Of a DNA stretch of 51,825 nt, positions 1 through 10,140 are shown piece after piece (the stretch's first letter is position 1; each line of letters opens with the position of its first letter). Location of the stretch: assembly GCA_023436175.1 (NCBI GenBank), contig JAEZKE010000057.1:1-51825 (forward strand). The letters run 5' to 3'. The notes beneath the pieces were generated by a model. The model saw only the letters and a program-made list of their open reading frames with translations, did not search any database and was not told the origin of the DNA. This DNA comes from Methanobacteriota archaeon. Its GTDB lineage: Archaea > Methanobacteriota > Methanobacteria > Methanobacteriales > Methanobacteriaceae. The position numbers and the translations under genes are program-made.

Positions 1-17
1 AGGAGGGGCTCGTAATA

Positions 18-356
18 ATGTATAAAGACGAACTTATACAACTGCATCAGTTTTTGGTATATGTTTTAAAAAGTTTAGAAGATGAAAACGAAGTTAAAGA
101 GGAATGCGAGGAATATTTCCGCCTTAATATAAGTCCACATCACATCCACAGAACAAAAGCAGAACATAAATATGCCATTTTTGTACTATCTGAATCTATT
201 TCTGAATTAATTGCTAAAAAAAATAATAGTGCAGCACCATCAAATATTGCAAATGGTTTATCTGAACTAGCAAAGAGGTCCAAAAAAGAGCTAATTCGGA
301 TGCATGAGGATAATGCACTAAAATACCAGAAGGACAAGAAGATAGAAATGATTTAG
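18..356 (+). CDS. UPF0058 family protein
   Basis: A 112-residue protein beginning MYKDELIQLHQFLVYVLK, the signature start of the archaeal UPF0058 family of short, mostly helical proteins of unknown function. It is charged throughout, with no signal peptide or membrane segment, so it should be cytoplasmic. An AGGAGG ribosome binding site at positions 1-6 supports the ATG at 18. The window begins at that site, so the promoter is not visible. It is followed by a 108-bp gap and then cpgs on the same strand. Family assignment rests on the N-terminal motif and length; the role is unknown. Confidence 0.8.
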   Translation: MYKDELIQLHQFLVYVLKSLEDENEVKEECEEYFRLNISPHHIHRTKAEHKYAIFVLSESISELIAKKNNSAAPSNIANGLSELAKRSKKELIRMHEDNALKYQKDKKIEMI

Positions 357-464
357 TCTATACTGCTAAATTTTATAAATTTATTTGGTTCACTACCTTA
401 AACTAAAATTATTTAACCTCGTAAGCTCAAAAATACCTAGTATAAATTAAAAGTAGGTATATCC

Positions 465-1859
<1,395 letters not shown>

Positions 1860-1906
1860 AATAATTCTATTCCCTATTAATTTAAAATTAAAAATAGAAA
1901 GATACT

Positions 1907-2584
1907 TTATTCATTTCTTTTTAATATTTTAATCCCTTTAGAGGACCCTACCAGAACTTCGTCTGCTACTCCTGAAAATATTCCATTTTCTACAACTCCA
2001 GGAATATAGTTAAGTTCTTTTTCTAGATATGCAGGATCTTCAACAATTTCAAATTTAACATCAAGGACAAAATTACCGTTATCTGTTATGACTGGACCAC
2101 CTTTCATTTTACCCATTCGTAGGGCAGGGATTCCTCCAAATTGCTTTACATGATTACTAACAGTTCTGCAAGCTTGAGGAATAACTTCTATAGGTACAGG
2201 AAAGTTTCCAAGTTTATCAACTACCTTAGAGTCATCTACAATAACTATAAATTTATCTGCAGCACTATCAACAATTTTTTCCATTGTATGCGCTGCTCCA
2301 CCGCCTTTTATCAAATTTAAACTGCCGTCAACTTCATCTGCACCATCAACTGCAATGTCAATTGAATGCTCCTCAAGGGTGGTTACTGGAATTCCATTAT
2401 CCTTTGCAAGTAAAAAAGATTGATATGAAGTTGGAATACCCAATATTTCAATTTCTTCCTCTGCAATCCTATTTCCAAGCTTTTCTATAAAATGAAGAGT
2501 AGTAGACCCCGTTCCAAGTCCCACTACGTTTCCATCTTCAACTAATTTTGCAGCAGCATATCCTACAGTTCGTTTAAGTTCCAT
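1907..2584 (-). CDS. rpiA: Ribose-5-phosphate isomerase A
   Basis: 225 residues, the normal length. The phosphate-binding GLGTGSTTLHFIE (about residues 22-34), the DGADEVDGSLNLIKGGGAAH block (about 80-99) with the catalytic acidic residues, and a C-terminal GVVENGIFSG are all present. It interconverts ribose-5-phosphate and ribulose-5-phosphate; methanogens lacking an oxidative pentose pathway use it to make ribose for nucleotides. It stands alone on the minus strand, tail to tail with cpgs (47 bp apart) and 142 bp upstream of the next minus-strand gene. No unusual feature was seen. Confidence 0.95.
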   Translation of the reverse strand: MELKRTVGYAAAKLVEDGNVVGLGTGSTTLHFIEKLGNRIAEEEIEILGIPTSYQSFLLAKDNGIPVTTLEEHSIDIAVDGADEVDGSLNLIKGGGAAHTMEKIVDSAADKFIVIVDDSKVVDKLGNFPVPIEVIPQACRTVSNHVKQFGGIPALRMGKMKGGPVITDNGNFVLDVKFEIVEDPAYLEKELNYIPGVVENGIFSGVADEVLVGSSKGIKILKRNE

Positions 2585-2726
2585 AATTAGACCTCAATTA
2601 ATTTACAGTAAATAATTAAATGTTAAATTTATATTCAATTTAAAACTTTTTTGTACTCTTATACCTTTAATAAGTACATTTTATAAAATTTAGATCATGA
2701 AAAACATGAATTTAAATAGTGAATTA

Positions 2727-3155
2727 TTATTTTAAAAGCACTAAACTAAGCTTTAGTCCCATAATACATTCATTAACAGGCTTTTCCATAGTTTTGACTA
2801 TTTTACACTTATCACCTTTATATAAACCTTCTGGAAAGCATAACTCTTTCATTGTACATTCTTTATCACATTCGGGAAAGTCAAAAGCAATCATAGATCC
2901 TTCAAATGCTTTTTTAGCATCCACAAGTACTTCGATATCTGCTTTCTCTACTTCAACAACTTTAACTTTTCCGCTATCATGTATAGGACAAGGATGTTCT
3001 GTGTCTTTTACCTCCACTATTACATACATTCTTCCTTCTTCTAAAGAATCAATGCATGTGCTTTTAAATCTACACGCTTCACATTCTGCAGAAGCTCCAT
3101 AATGCATGAACTTAAGTCCTTCTTCTGCAAGAGTTTTTCCAATGAGCGTTATCAT
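2727..3155 (-). CDS. UPF0179 family protein (cysteine-rich)
   Basis: 142 residues beginning MITLIGKTLAEEGLKFMHYG. It has cysteines at CEACRFKSTC, in the middle at HPC, and in CDKECTMKELC, arranged like a metal or Fe-S site. This matches the archaeal UPF0179 family of unknown function, common in methanogens. A GGAGAT ribosome binding site lies just before the ATG. It is probably cytoplasmic. Metal binding is inferred only from the spacing of the cysteines, not from a known structure. Confidence 0.82.
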   Translation of the reverse strand: MITLIGKTLAEEGLKFMHYGASAECEACRFKSTCIDSLEEGRMYVIVEVKDTEHPCPIHDSGKVKVVEVEKADIEVLVDAKKAFEGSMIAFDFPECDKECTMKELCFPEGLYKGDKCKIVKTMEKPVNECIMGLKLSLVLLK

Positions 3156-3528
3156 AATTTATCTCCTTTAAATGGTGTTTTATACAAATACTTCAGTTAT
3201 ATTAAATGCTGCCAGATATTTTCATTTGTTTGCTGTTTTATATAGAAAACAGTGATTATCTGATTTTTAAATGGCATTTTATAAGGTAATTAAATTATAT
3301 CAAATAGTATTACCATATTTAATGTTTTACATTATTATAAAAACATTAGGTATATGAATATAAATAGTTATCATCTGAATTTTCTTAGTATATAATTATC
3401 TAATCTTTAAATAAATAAATTAAAAGCACCATAACTAAATTTAGCTAATATTAAAAATTATTAAAAAGATTTAAATGGATTTTTATAATTTTTCAAAAAA
3501 ATGATGATTTAATGTCTTTAATTAGACA
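3156..3528. other. Intergenic region, no gene found
   Basis: 373 bp of very AT-rich sequence between the start of the UPF0179 gene and the end of a stress-protein gene, both on the minus strand. I see no reading frame with a ribosome binding site and no RNA fold except the terminator-like hairpin at its left-most end next to the stress-protein stop codon. It should contain the promoter of the UPF0179 gene. Confidence 0.5.
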
Positions 3529-3530
3529 TT
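3498..3530 (-). terminator. Hairpin plus T-run after the stress-protein gene
   Basis: AATGTCT and AGACATT (3511-3517 and 3524-3530) form a 7-bp stem with a 6-base loop that overlaps the stop codon of the stress-protein gene. On the minus strand it is followed within about 10 bases by a run of seven T. This fits an archaeal transcription end, although archaeal terminators mainly need the T-run. Confidence 0.45.
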
Positions 3531-3975
3531 ATGGAACTACAACAACTGGAACTTTAGTGGATCTTAGTACTCTATCTGTGGTGCTTCCAAGTAAAACCCT
3601 ATTTATTCCATGTTTGCCTGTAGAACCCATAAACACCACATCAATATTCTCTATCCGGATAGTATCAAGAATTTCTTCGTAGGGTTTTCCACCAGTGACT
3701 TCAGTTTTTAATTTAACCCCTTTACATAGACCTTTACATTGACTTTCTTCTAACTTTTCTCTAAAACGTTCCACCACCTTTTCTCCTTCCTTCTGTAGAC
3801 TATCATATAATTCTCCCCTAAAATTCGGCAGATATGCAGACCGCAGGAAATAAGTGTCAACAACATATAAAACAAGGATATCAGCGCCGCTTGCATTGGA
3901 AGTCCATATAGCATGTCCTCCTGCTCTTTCTGCACATTCAGATCCATCCATTGGCAGTAATATTTTCTTATACAT
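3529..3975 (-). CDS. Universal stress protein (UspA family), CKGxCK subtype
   Basis: 148 residues: MYKKILLPMDGSE at the N-terminus and the nucleotide-binding loop GSTGKHGINRVLLGSTTDRV near the C-terminus (G-x2-G-x9-G-S/T), so it probably binds ATP. Such cytoplasmic proteins are usually dimers linked to stress survival. An insert around residues 78-85 reads SQCKGLCK, a C-x3-C pair also found in the paralogue at 12324-12770. It is monocistronic with a terminator-like hairpin at its end. The partner and exact role are unknown. Confidence 0.9.
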   Translation of the reverse strand: MYKKILLPMDGSECAERAGGHAIWTSNASGADILVLYVVDTYFLRSAYLPNFRGELYDSLQKEGEKVVERFREKLEESQCKGLCKGVKLKTEVTGGKPYEEILDTIRIENIDVVFMGSTGKHGINRVLLGSTTDRVLRSTKVPVVVVP

Positions 3976-4132
3976 ACATTAACCCCATATCTATTATATT
4001 ACCAAAGATATAAAAATTAATATTAAATAAATTTCAAATAGTGACTGTAACATGATAAAAATTAAATAAACTTAAAAAATGGTAAATAAAATTTTTAAAT
4101 TAGTTCAAATATTAAAAAAAGTATTTAAGCAA

Positions 4133-4924
4133 TTAATATGGTTTTTTAGCTATAAACATGCCTGACTCTTTCTCAATTTGTATTTTACCTTTATTATTCA
4201 AAATATTTGTAATATATTTTGAAAAGTCCTTTATTTTATCTCCACTTATAAAATCACTGACATTTGTAAAAGAAAGAACATAATTTACAAGAGGTTCAGC
4301 TTCAGTAACTTCCAAGCCATCTCGATATTTAATCAATTTAATATCTTCAAAATGTTCCTCTAATTGTTTTTTCCCATTTTCAAGTCCAAATGCGCGTGCA
4401 AATGGTTTTAGTGAGCAGTTAATTTTTTTATCATAGTTAAATACCAGATCACTCAATTCTTTCATGTAGTTTAAACCAAATGCTGTGGCATAAAAAGTGC
4501 CGTCACTTTTTAAAACTCTGCTGATTTCAGATATTGCTTTTTCCCTGTCTGGAATATGGTAAAGCATAAGATTTGCAATGATTATATCAAATGAATTATC
4601 AGGATGCGGTATTTGCTGAGCGTCCATTACATCATATTCAAACCTTTGTGAAGCATCACCCAAAATAACTTTAGCATCATCAAGCATCCCCCCTGAAAAA
4701 TCAGACAGTATAATACGTGCATCTTCGGGTATTTTCTGAAGATTTGATTTCCATAAGATTGCGTTTCCGCATCCAAGTTCAAGTATTTTAGCATCTTTTT
4801 TAAATTGAATCTGGTCAAATAACCATAATGTCCATTTGTGGGGGTTTGTCCCAAATCTTCTATTTAATTCAACCCTTGCCATGAAATTTTTTGAATCTGA
4901 ATACTGTTTTAAAAGTTTTCCCAT
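4133..4924 (-). CDS. Class I SAM-dependent methyltransferase
   Basis: 263 residues. The SAM-binding motif I reads ILELGCGNAILW (about residues 44-55), followed by an acidic motif II in ILSDFSGGML (about 71-80), DVMDAQQIPHPDNSFDIIIANLMLYHIPD (about 99-127) and a typical RVLKSDGTFYATAFG (about 137-151). It resembles the UbiE/Methyltransf_11 group; the substrate cannot be told. A GGAAGGAA ribosome binding site precedes the ATG. It lies 59 bp downstream of egsA on the same strand and may be cotranscribed with it. Confidence 0.82.
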   Translation of the reverse strand: MGKLLKQYSDSKNFMARVELNRRFGTNPHKWTLWLFDQIQFKKDAKILELGCGNAILWKSNLQKIPEDARIILSDFSGGMLDDAKVILGDASQRFEYDVMDAQQIPHPDNSFDIIIANLMLYHIPDREKAISEISRVLKSDGTFYATAFGLNYMKELSDLVFNYDKKINCSLKPFARAFGLENGKKQLEEHFEDIKLIKYRDGLEVTEAEPLVNYVLSFTNVSDFISGDKIKDFSKYITNILNNKGKIQIEKESGMFIAKKPY

Positions 4925-4983
4925 TTTGTTCCTTCCATTTTATCCAGTCTGATAATGAAAATTGAATGTATTTGGGTAATGGT

Positions 4984-6027
4984 TTATATCACGCCAGTTG
5001 CAATTGCAAGCTCTTCAGCAGCGTCTTTTGTAAGCCCTCTATCCCCTAAAATAGTGTATCTTTCTTTTCTAATTTTATGAGCCATAGTCAATGCTTCAAT
5101 AATATATTCTGGATCTAAATGAAGTTCACGTGCAGTTGTTGGCGCCTTTATAGTTCTCAGGGTGTCCCTTATGAATTTCCAATCTCCTCCATGGAGATAC
5201 ATCATCATTATGGTACCAATACCACATTGCTCCCCATGTAATGCGGGTATAGGTGCAACAATGTCCAGAGCGTGGCTAAACTTGTGCTCAGATCCGCTTG
5301 CAGGTCTGCTTGTTCCTGCAATACTGATGGCCATTCCACTGCTTATCAAAGCCTTAACAACAAGGGCAGCACTTTCCACATGACCTTCTTTTATTGCATC
5401 AGCAGATTCTAAAGTCATTTTAGCTGTCATAAGTGATAATGCTGATGCTGAATCACTGTAATATTCATTTAGAAGTCTATATGCTAGTTTCCAATCTAAT
5501 ACCGCCGTATAATTTGATACTATATCTCCACATCCTGCTGCAAGAAGTCTAAATGGGGCTTTACTTATGATTTCCGTATCTGCAATGACGCCAATAGGTG
5601 ATTGTGCCTCTAAAGATACAGATCCTTTTTCGTTCTTTATAGATGCTCTTGGTGAAGCGATTCCATCATGGGAAGCAGCTGTTGGGGCACTTATAAAGTG
5701 AATACCGTTCCTTGTTGATGCAAGTTTTGCAACATCTATCACCCTACCTCCACCAATTCCTAAAACCACAGATACATCCTTTGACGCATCTTGAACTTCT
5801 AAAACCGCTGATTTTGAAGCATTATCTATTATAAAAGTTTCAACATCGAAATCTTCATTTTGAAGGCTTTCTATAGCTTTTTCCCCCGCTATTTTAAGGG
5901 TATTTGGCCCGCTTACCACCAGAACTTTATCTTTAAACATGAGGTCCTTACAGATAGAACCTGTTTCTTCAATTACTCCCTCACCTGTATGAATTTCCCG
6001 TGGTAGTTGGATTTTCCTAAAGTCCAT
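4984..6027 (-). CDS. egsA: sn-glycerol-1-phosphate dehydrogenase
   Basis: About 347 residues. NAD(P)H-dependent reduction of dihydroxyacetone phosphate to sn-glycerol-1-phosphate, the backbone of archaeal ether lipids; cytoplasmic and Zn-dependent. Visible: the dinucleotide site VVLGIGGGRVIDVAK, the SAPTAASHDGIASPRAS block, and metal ligands in GSEHKFSHALD and LHGEQCGIG. I place the start at the ATG at 6027 (MDFRKIQLPRE), which has AAGGAC upstream; a further in-frame ATG at 6048 has no ribosome binding site. The diagnostic lipid gene identifies the host as an archaeon. Confidence 0.95.
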   Translation of the reverse strand: MDFRKIQLPREIHTGEGVIEETGSICKDLMFKDKVLVVSGPNTLKIAGEKAIESLQNEDFDVETFIIDNASKSAVLEVQDASKDVSVVLGIGGGRVIDVAKLASTRNGIHFISAPTAASHDGIASPRASIKNEKGSVSLEAQSPIGVIADTEIISKAPFRLLAAGCGDIVSNYTAVLDWKLAYRLLNEYYSDSASALSLMTAKMTLESADAIKEGHVESAALVVKALISSGMAISIAGTSRPASGSEHKFSHALDIVAPIPALHGEQCGIGTIMMMYLHGGDWKFIRDTLRTIKAPTTARELHLDPEYIIEALTMAHKIRKERYTILGDRGLTKDAAEELAIATGVI

Positions 6028-6289
6028 GTTATCGTCCTTATCATTCATTTATATACCGCAGATTTATAGTTTTAAAACTATATCTTTTTCTATTTTGAAA
6101 ACCTTTTCAATCTTTAAATCCCCAAATTAACTCAATTCATAGAAAATTATATAACTAATTCAAAAAGTTATATATAAATTTCAAATATAAAGTTTAAATT
6201 GAAACTAAAATAGTTTTTAAAATAGGCAAATTATATAAAGGAATATTAAAAAATAAATTAAATGATTGGCGATCTTTATAAGCAAATAA

Positions 6290-6379
6290 CTATTTTTTGC
6301 TTGCAGAACGTGCACTGAAAAAAGCAAGAATATGCATTAATTCAGAGGTACTGGCTCAAATAAAAACTATTTTTGGGTA
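6290..6379 (+). other. Short unexplained segment, possible gene remnant or small RNA
   Basis: Between egsA and the 30-residue gene lies a stretch less AT-rich than its surroundings. In one frame from a TTG near 6299 it reads LAERALKKARICINSEVLAQ followed by a few more residues and a stop, which looks protein-like but has no ribosome binding site. The same DNA can also form a TTGCTT/AAGCAA stem. I cannot decide between a gene remnant and an RNA. Confidence 0.2.
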
Positions 6380-6430
6380 GCAAAATCAGTACTGTTACAT
6401 ATTTAAACTAATAAATTAGGAGTGAATAAA

Positions 6431-6523
6431 ATGGCAAAAGTAAAAGGAACTAATGTTAGAACAAGACAAAAAAGTCATTATAAAAAAGCTGGAAGTAAAA
6501 GAGGAAGAGGCGTAAAACATTAA
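6431..6523 (+). CDS. Small, very basic 30-residue protein
   Basis: ATG to TAA encodes MAKVKGTNVRTRQKSHYKKA followed by GSKRGRGVKH. Eleven residues are Lys or Arg, typical of a ribosomal or nucleic-acid-binding peptide. A strong GGAGTG ribosome binding site sits seven bases before the ATG, and an AT-rich TATA-like element (catatttaaa) lies about 30 bp upstream. I do not recognise the family with certainty. It stands alone between egsA (opposite strand) and the cell-wall-binding protein gene. Confidence 0.6.
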   Translation: MAKVKGTNVRTRQKSHYKKAGSKRGRGVKH

Positions 6524-6703
6524 GGATATCTTGCAAGGTTCTTTAATTTATTTCGCATTTAATATAATTTTTATATCTTTTTAACTTCATTCAACTATTT
6601 TTTTTAATCAAATAGAAATTTTTCTTTTTATTTTTAGATATTTAAGTGTATAAAAAAATATTTTCAAAAATAAAAAAAATAAATATTCGTGTTTTAATAC
6701 CGT

Positions 6704-7948
6704 TTATGTTGTTGCTTCTTTGTATATGGCGGCTATTATAGTATTTAAATCTCCAGAGTAAATGTATTTATATCCATTGTTTAACAGATATTGATCTGGG
6801 TGTGCCAGTCCTGTAAAACTAGCTGGACTGTAATTATCATCATGTGCCCTTGGCAACCATGCTAAACCAGTTATATCAACAGATGATGGGGCCATCCATA
6901 CACAGAATACTTTTCTATTTCCAACTAATTTTTTATAATAGCTTTGTCCCATTTCATATATCACTCCAGCATCTGCTCCGCCGTATATATCAACTATCAA
7001 AGCATTTGCAGGTACTGAACTATTTTGAAGCACAGAATAATGGGTATTGGTACCTAGACCTGCGTTTATAGCATTTATTCCTAATGCTTTTAAACCGTTT
7101 ACAATAGCGTTAATTCTATTTGTATCAGTCGTTGCTCCGTTTATGTAATCACTTGTTATATAAACCGGTCTTGCCTGTGTTACAACTGAAGAAACTGATG
7201 ACCATGCTTTTACTGAAACATAATTTGGCAGTACGTTATTTGTTTTATAGTAGCTGAGTATCTTTGAATATATATAAATCAGGTTTTCATACCTTAATTT
7301 ACCGAGATTACTGTTTGCATAGTTTGGTGCATACCCATTAGAATCTATGAACGCGTTTACCCGTTTAGCAAGATCTACATAATCTGACTTGTATATATTT
7401 CCACTTGTAATGCTTTCACCAGGTTGCGGTGATGCATTTACATTTTTAAGGACTATTGATGTTGTTGTTCCGTTGTTTATCTGTAGTAAACCTGTAGTCA
7501 ATAGTCTTAAGAAGTCAGGCATTTTAACCTGTGTTGTACCAATTGTCACATAATTTGGTAGTACATGGTTGGTTTCAATGTATGCTTTGACCCGGGCTGC
7601 TGCATCGGTGATTTGACTTACAGTAAAACTTGTTGAATTAATTGTTGTTTTTGTTTCTCCTGCTGCAGCATATTGTTTCTGACTGTTAACACTAGTATTT
7701 ACTGTAGTTTGCTGTGTTTGGCTGATATTTGTGGATTTTGTGGTTGAATTTGCTGCAATTTGAGTTGTAGATTTAGTACTCGTCTGTAAAGTACTATTTA
7801 CGGTTTGATTTATAGTTATATTCTTCACAGTGCTGCTATTAACAGACTGTATTTGCACAGCTCCCACATCTGATGCACTTGCACCAGCAATACCCATCAA
7901 TGACAGACTGGATATTAATAGGGCCGCAAATAATAATTTTTTCGTAAT
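6704..7948 (-). CDS. Secreted pseudomurein-binding repeat protein
   Basis: About 415 residues. A signal peptide (TKKLLFAALLISSLSLMGIAG, then ASA-SD) is followed by a Ser/Thr/Asn/Gln-rich linker (to about residue 110), two to three pseudomurein-binding repeats (the IETNHVLPNYVTIGTTQVKM and FIDSNGYAPNYANS types, to about 265) and a C-terminal domain seen in Methanobacterium surface proteins (from ARPVYITSDYING). It should bind the pseudomurein wall outside the cell. The frame opens at a TTG at 7969, but the GGAGGAGGT ribosome binding site lies inside that extension. The likely start is an ATT at 7948, 7 bases after GGAGG. Confidence 0.82.
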   Translation of the reverse strand: MTKKLLFAALLISSLSLMGIAGASASDVGAVQIQSVNSSTVKNITINQTVNSTLQTSTKSTTQIAANSTTKSTNISQTQQTTVNTSVNSQKQYAAAGETKTTINSTSFTVSQITDAAARVKAYIETNHVLPNYVTIGTTQVKMPDFLRLLTTGLLQINNGTTTSIVLKNVNASPQPGESITSGNIYKSDYVDLAKRVNAFIDSNGYAPNYANSNLGKLRYENLIYIYSKILSYYKTNNVLPNYVSVKAWSSVSSVVTQARPVYITSDYINGATTDTNRINAIVNGLKALGINAINAGLGTNTHYSVLQNSSVPANALIVDIYGGADAGVIYEMGQSYYKKLVGNRKVFCVWMAPSSVDITGLAWLPRAHDDNYSPASFTGLAHPDQYLLNNGYKYIYSGDLNTIIAAIYKEATT

Positions 7949-7969
7949 TGTACCTCCTCCGGTTCCCAA

Positions 7970-8643
7970 TCTTAAAAACTAAATTTAAGTTTTTTAGGGA
8001 GTAGGCACAATTTAATCATGAAAACATATAAATATTTTGGTTTTAATCTAGAAAAAAGGCATGTTTAGAGCTGTTTTAACGATTTAAAGCCCATAATGAA
8101 GTCATATAAAAATGTGTATTAAGATAATTTATCTTAATTAGTACTTTTAGCAAATAACGTTATTTAAAACAGTATTTGACTAAAATAAGCTAACTAATTA
8201 TTTTTACAGTATGCATATAAATCTTATAATTATTTAAAAAAGGTTATTAACTCTCTATTTTGATTAAAAACCTTTTTTTCAAGATCAAGAAAATTTAAGT
8301 TATTCTTATTAAAAAAAGGGTAATTCTTATGTTCAAATTTGTTAATACATACAACTCTTCATTTATTTTTTTAAATTTTTATCTTACTTTTGATAGGTTC
8401 AAATTTTGACCATATTATCAAAATAGCCAATACTATGAAATCTAAATTAAAAAGTTACGTTTAAATATACCCTATAAAATCAATTTACTTCTTTATATTA
8501 TTTATTTAAGAGGACTAAAAATTATTTTTTTAAAGAATTCCCTACCTTTAATCTTAAATAATTAAAGGAACAACTATCTACTATAATATCTATAAATATT
8601 TTTATCATTTTATATACTTATTAGATTTTAATTAGGTGAATAT
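7970..8643. other. Divergent intergenic region with two inverted repeats
   Basis: About 670 bp between two divergent genes. No reading frame is convincing. It holds the TTAAGATA-ATT-TATCTTAA palindrome at 8119-8137 and a long AAAAAAGGTT/AACCTTTTTT inverted repeat at 8236-8278 with a 23-base loop and T-runs, which could end transcription on either strand. A TTTATATA box at 8608-8615 is the probable promoter of proS. Confidence 0.45.
8119..8137. repeat. 8-bp inverted repeat with a 3-base centre
   Basis: TTAAGATA, ATT, TATCTTAA: perfect arms with a 3-base centre. It lies 150 bp upstream of the pseudomurein-binding protein gene. It may be an operator or a member of the triloop hairpin family found elsewhere in the window. 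Confidence 0.4.
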
Positions 8644-10122
8644 ATGACAGATTTCAGTGAATGGTTCCATAATATCTTAGAAGAAGCAGAAATAATCGAC
8701 GATAGATATCCTGTAAAAGGAATGAACGTTTGGCAACCACAAGGATTTAAAATAAGAAAATATACTTTAGAAATTCTTCGAAATATCTTAGATAAGACCC
8801 ATGAAGAGGTACTTTTCCCAATGTTAATTACTGAAGATGAACTTGCAAAGGAAGCAATACATGTCAAAGGTTTTGAAGAAGAAGTTTACTGGGTTACACA
8901 CGGAGGACTTACAGAACTGAATAAAAAACTTGCACTCAGACCTACAAGTGAAACTGCCATGTATCCGATGTTTTCATTATGGGTAAGATCTCACACCGAT
9001 CTCCCTATGCGGTTTTACCAGATCGTTAACACATTTAGATATGAAACAAAACATACACGACCTTTAATAAGGGTCAGGGAAATTACCACATTTAAAGAAG
9101 CGCATACTGTACACGCAACAGAAGAAGAGTGTGAAGAAGAGGTACAGAATGCAGTTGAGATTTACAAAAAATTCTTTGATATACTTGGAATTCCTTATAT
9201 GATTTCAAAAAGGCCTCAGTGGGATAAATTTCCGGGTGCTAAATACACAGTAGCATTTGATACTATCCTTCCTGATGGAAAAACACTTCAAATTGGAACT
9301 GTACATAATCTTGATCAAACCTTTGCAAAGACCTTCGATATAACTTACGAAACAGAAGAGGGAGAACATAAATATGTTTACCAGACATGTTATGGTATAT
9401 CTGATAGAGTTATAGCCTCAATTATAGGTATTCATGGAGATGAGAAAGGTTTATGTTTACCGCCAGCAGTTGCACCTTACCAGGTTGTTATTGTACCAAT
9501 TATATTTAAAAAAGGCGCTGAAGAAGTTTTAGAATTCTGTAGAGAAATAGAAGCTAAACTCCAGTCCGCTGGCCTAAGAGTTCATTTTGATGACAGGGAC
9601 ATAAGAGCTGGTAAAAAATTCTATGAATACGAAATGAGAGGGGTTCCTTTAAGAATGGAAATAGGCCCTCGTGATATTGAAAATAAGAATGCAGTAGTCT
9701 TTAGAAGGGATAAACTTGAAAAAGATACTATTTCAATTGAATCTGATGACTTTATAGATGAAATTAAATCCATCTTAGACAATATAAGTCATGATATGAG
9801 AGAAAAAGCATGGGAATCGTTTAACAAGCACCTAAGAGATGCTGAAACCGTTGAAGAAGCTGCCAGGAAAATTGAAGAAAACATGGGAATTGTTACATTC
9901 CACTGGTGTGGAGATGAAACATGTGGAAAAGAATTAGAGGAAAAGGTCAGAGTAGATATTCTTGGAGTTCGCGAAAGTAAATCAGATATCTATAAAATGC
10001 CTTTAACCGAAATAACAAAACAAGAGATAGACCTACTTCAAGAGGAAGGAGCAGCAGCACGCGAATGTATTAACTGCGGAAAGTCTTCCACATGCAAAAC
10101 CATGATTGCAAAAACCTATTAA
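8644..10122 (+). CDS. proS: Prolyl-tRNA synthetase (archaeal/eukaryotic type)
   Basis: 492 residues, class II. Motif 2 lies in the RFYQIVNTFRYETKHTRPLI region, the PTSETAMYPMFSLWVRSH block binds proline and ATP, and the anticodon-binding domain follows (VVIVPIIFKKG, about residue 282). The C-terminal domain carries cysteines (HWCGDETCGKE, CINCGKSSTC) and ends in Tyr, as in the archaeal group; the cysteines may bind zinc. It charges tRNA-Pro. A TAGGTGAA ribosome binding site and a TATA-like box at 8608 precede it. The secreted protein gene follows six bases later. Confidence 0.95.
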   Translation: MTDFSEWFHNILEEAEIIDDRYPVKGMNVWQPQGFKIRKYTLEILRNILDKTHEEVLFPMLITEDELAKEAIHVKGFEEEVYWVTHGGLTELNKKLALRPTSETAMYPMFSLWVRSHTDLPMRFYQIVNTFRYETKHTRPLIRVREITTFKEAHTVHATEEECEEEVQNAVEIYKKFFDILGIPYMISKRPQWDKFPGAKYTVAFDTILPDGKTLQIGTVHNLDQTFAKTFDITYETEEGEHKYVYQTCYGISDRVIASIIGIHGDEKGLCLPPAVAPYQVVIVPIIFKKGAEEVLEFCREIEAKLQSAGLRVHFDDRDIRAGKKFYEYEMRGVPLRMEIGPRDIENKNAVVFRRDKLEKDTISIESDDFIDEIKSILDNISHDMREKAWESFNKHLRDAETVEEAARKIEENMGIVTFHWCGDETCGKELEEKVRVDILGVRESKSDIYKMPLTEITKQEIDLLQEEGAAARECINCGKSSTCKTMIAKTY

Positions 10123-10140
10123 ACAGAGATGGGGAAACAG

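Noticed and set aside
2719..3102. Plus-strand gene opposite UPF0179
   Set aside because: Ser/Thr-rich composition typical of antisense frames; the minus-strand protein has the family motif and ribosome binding site.
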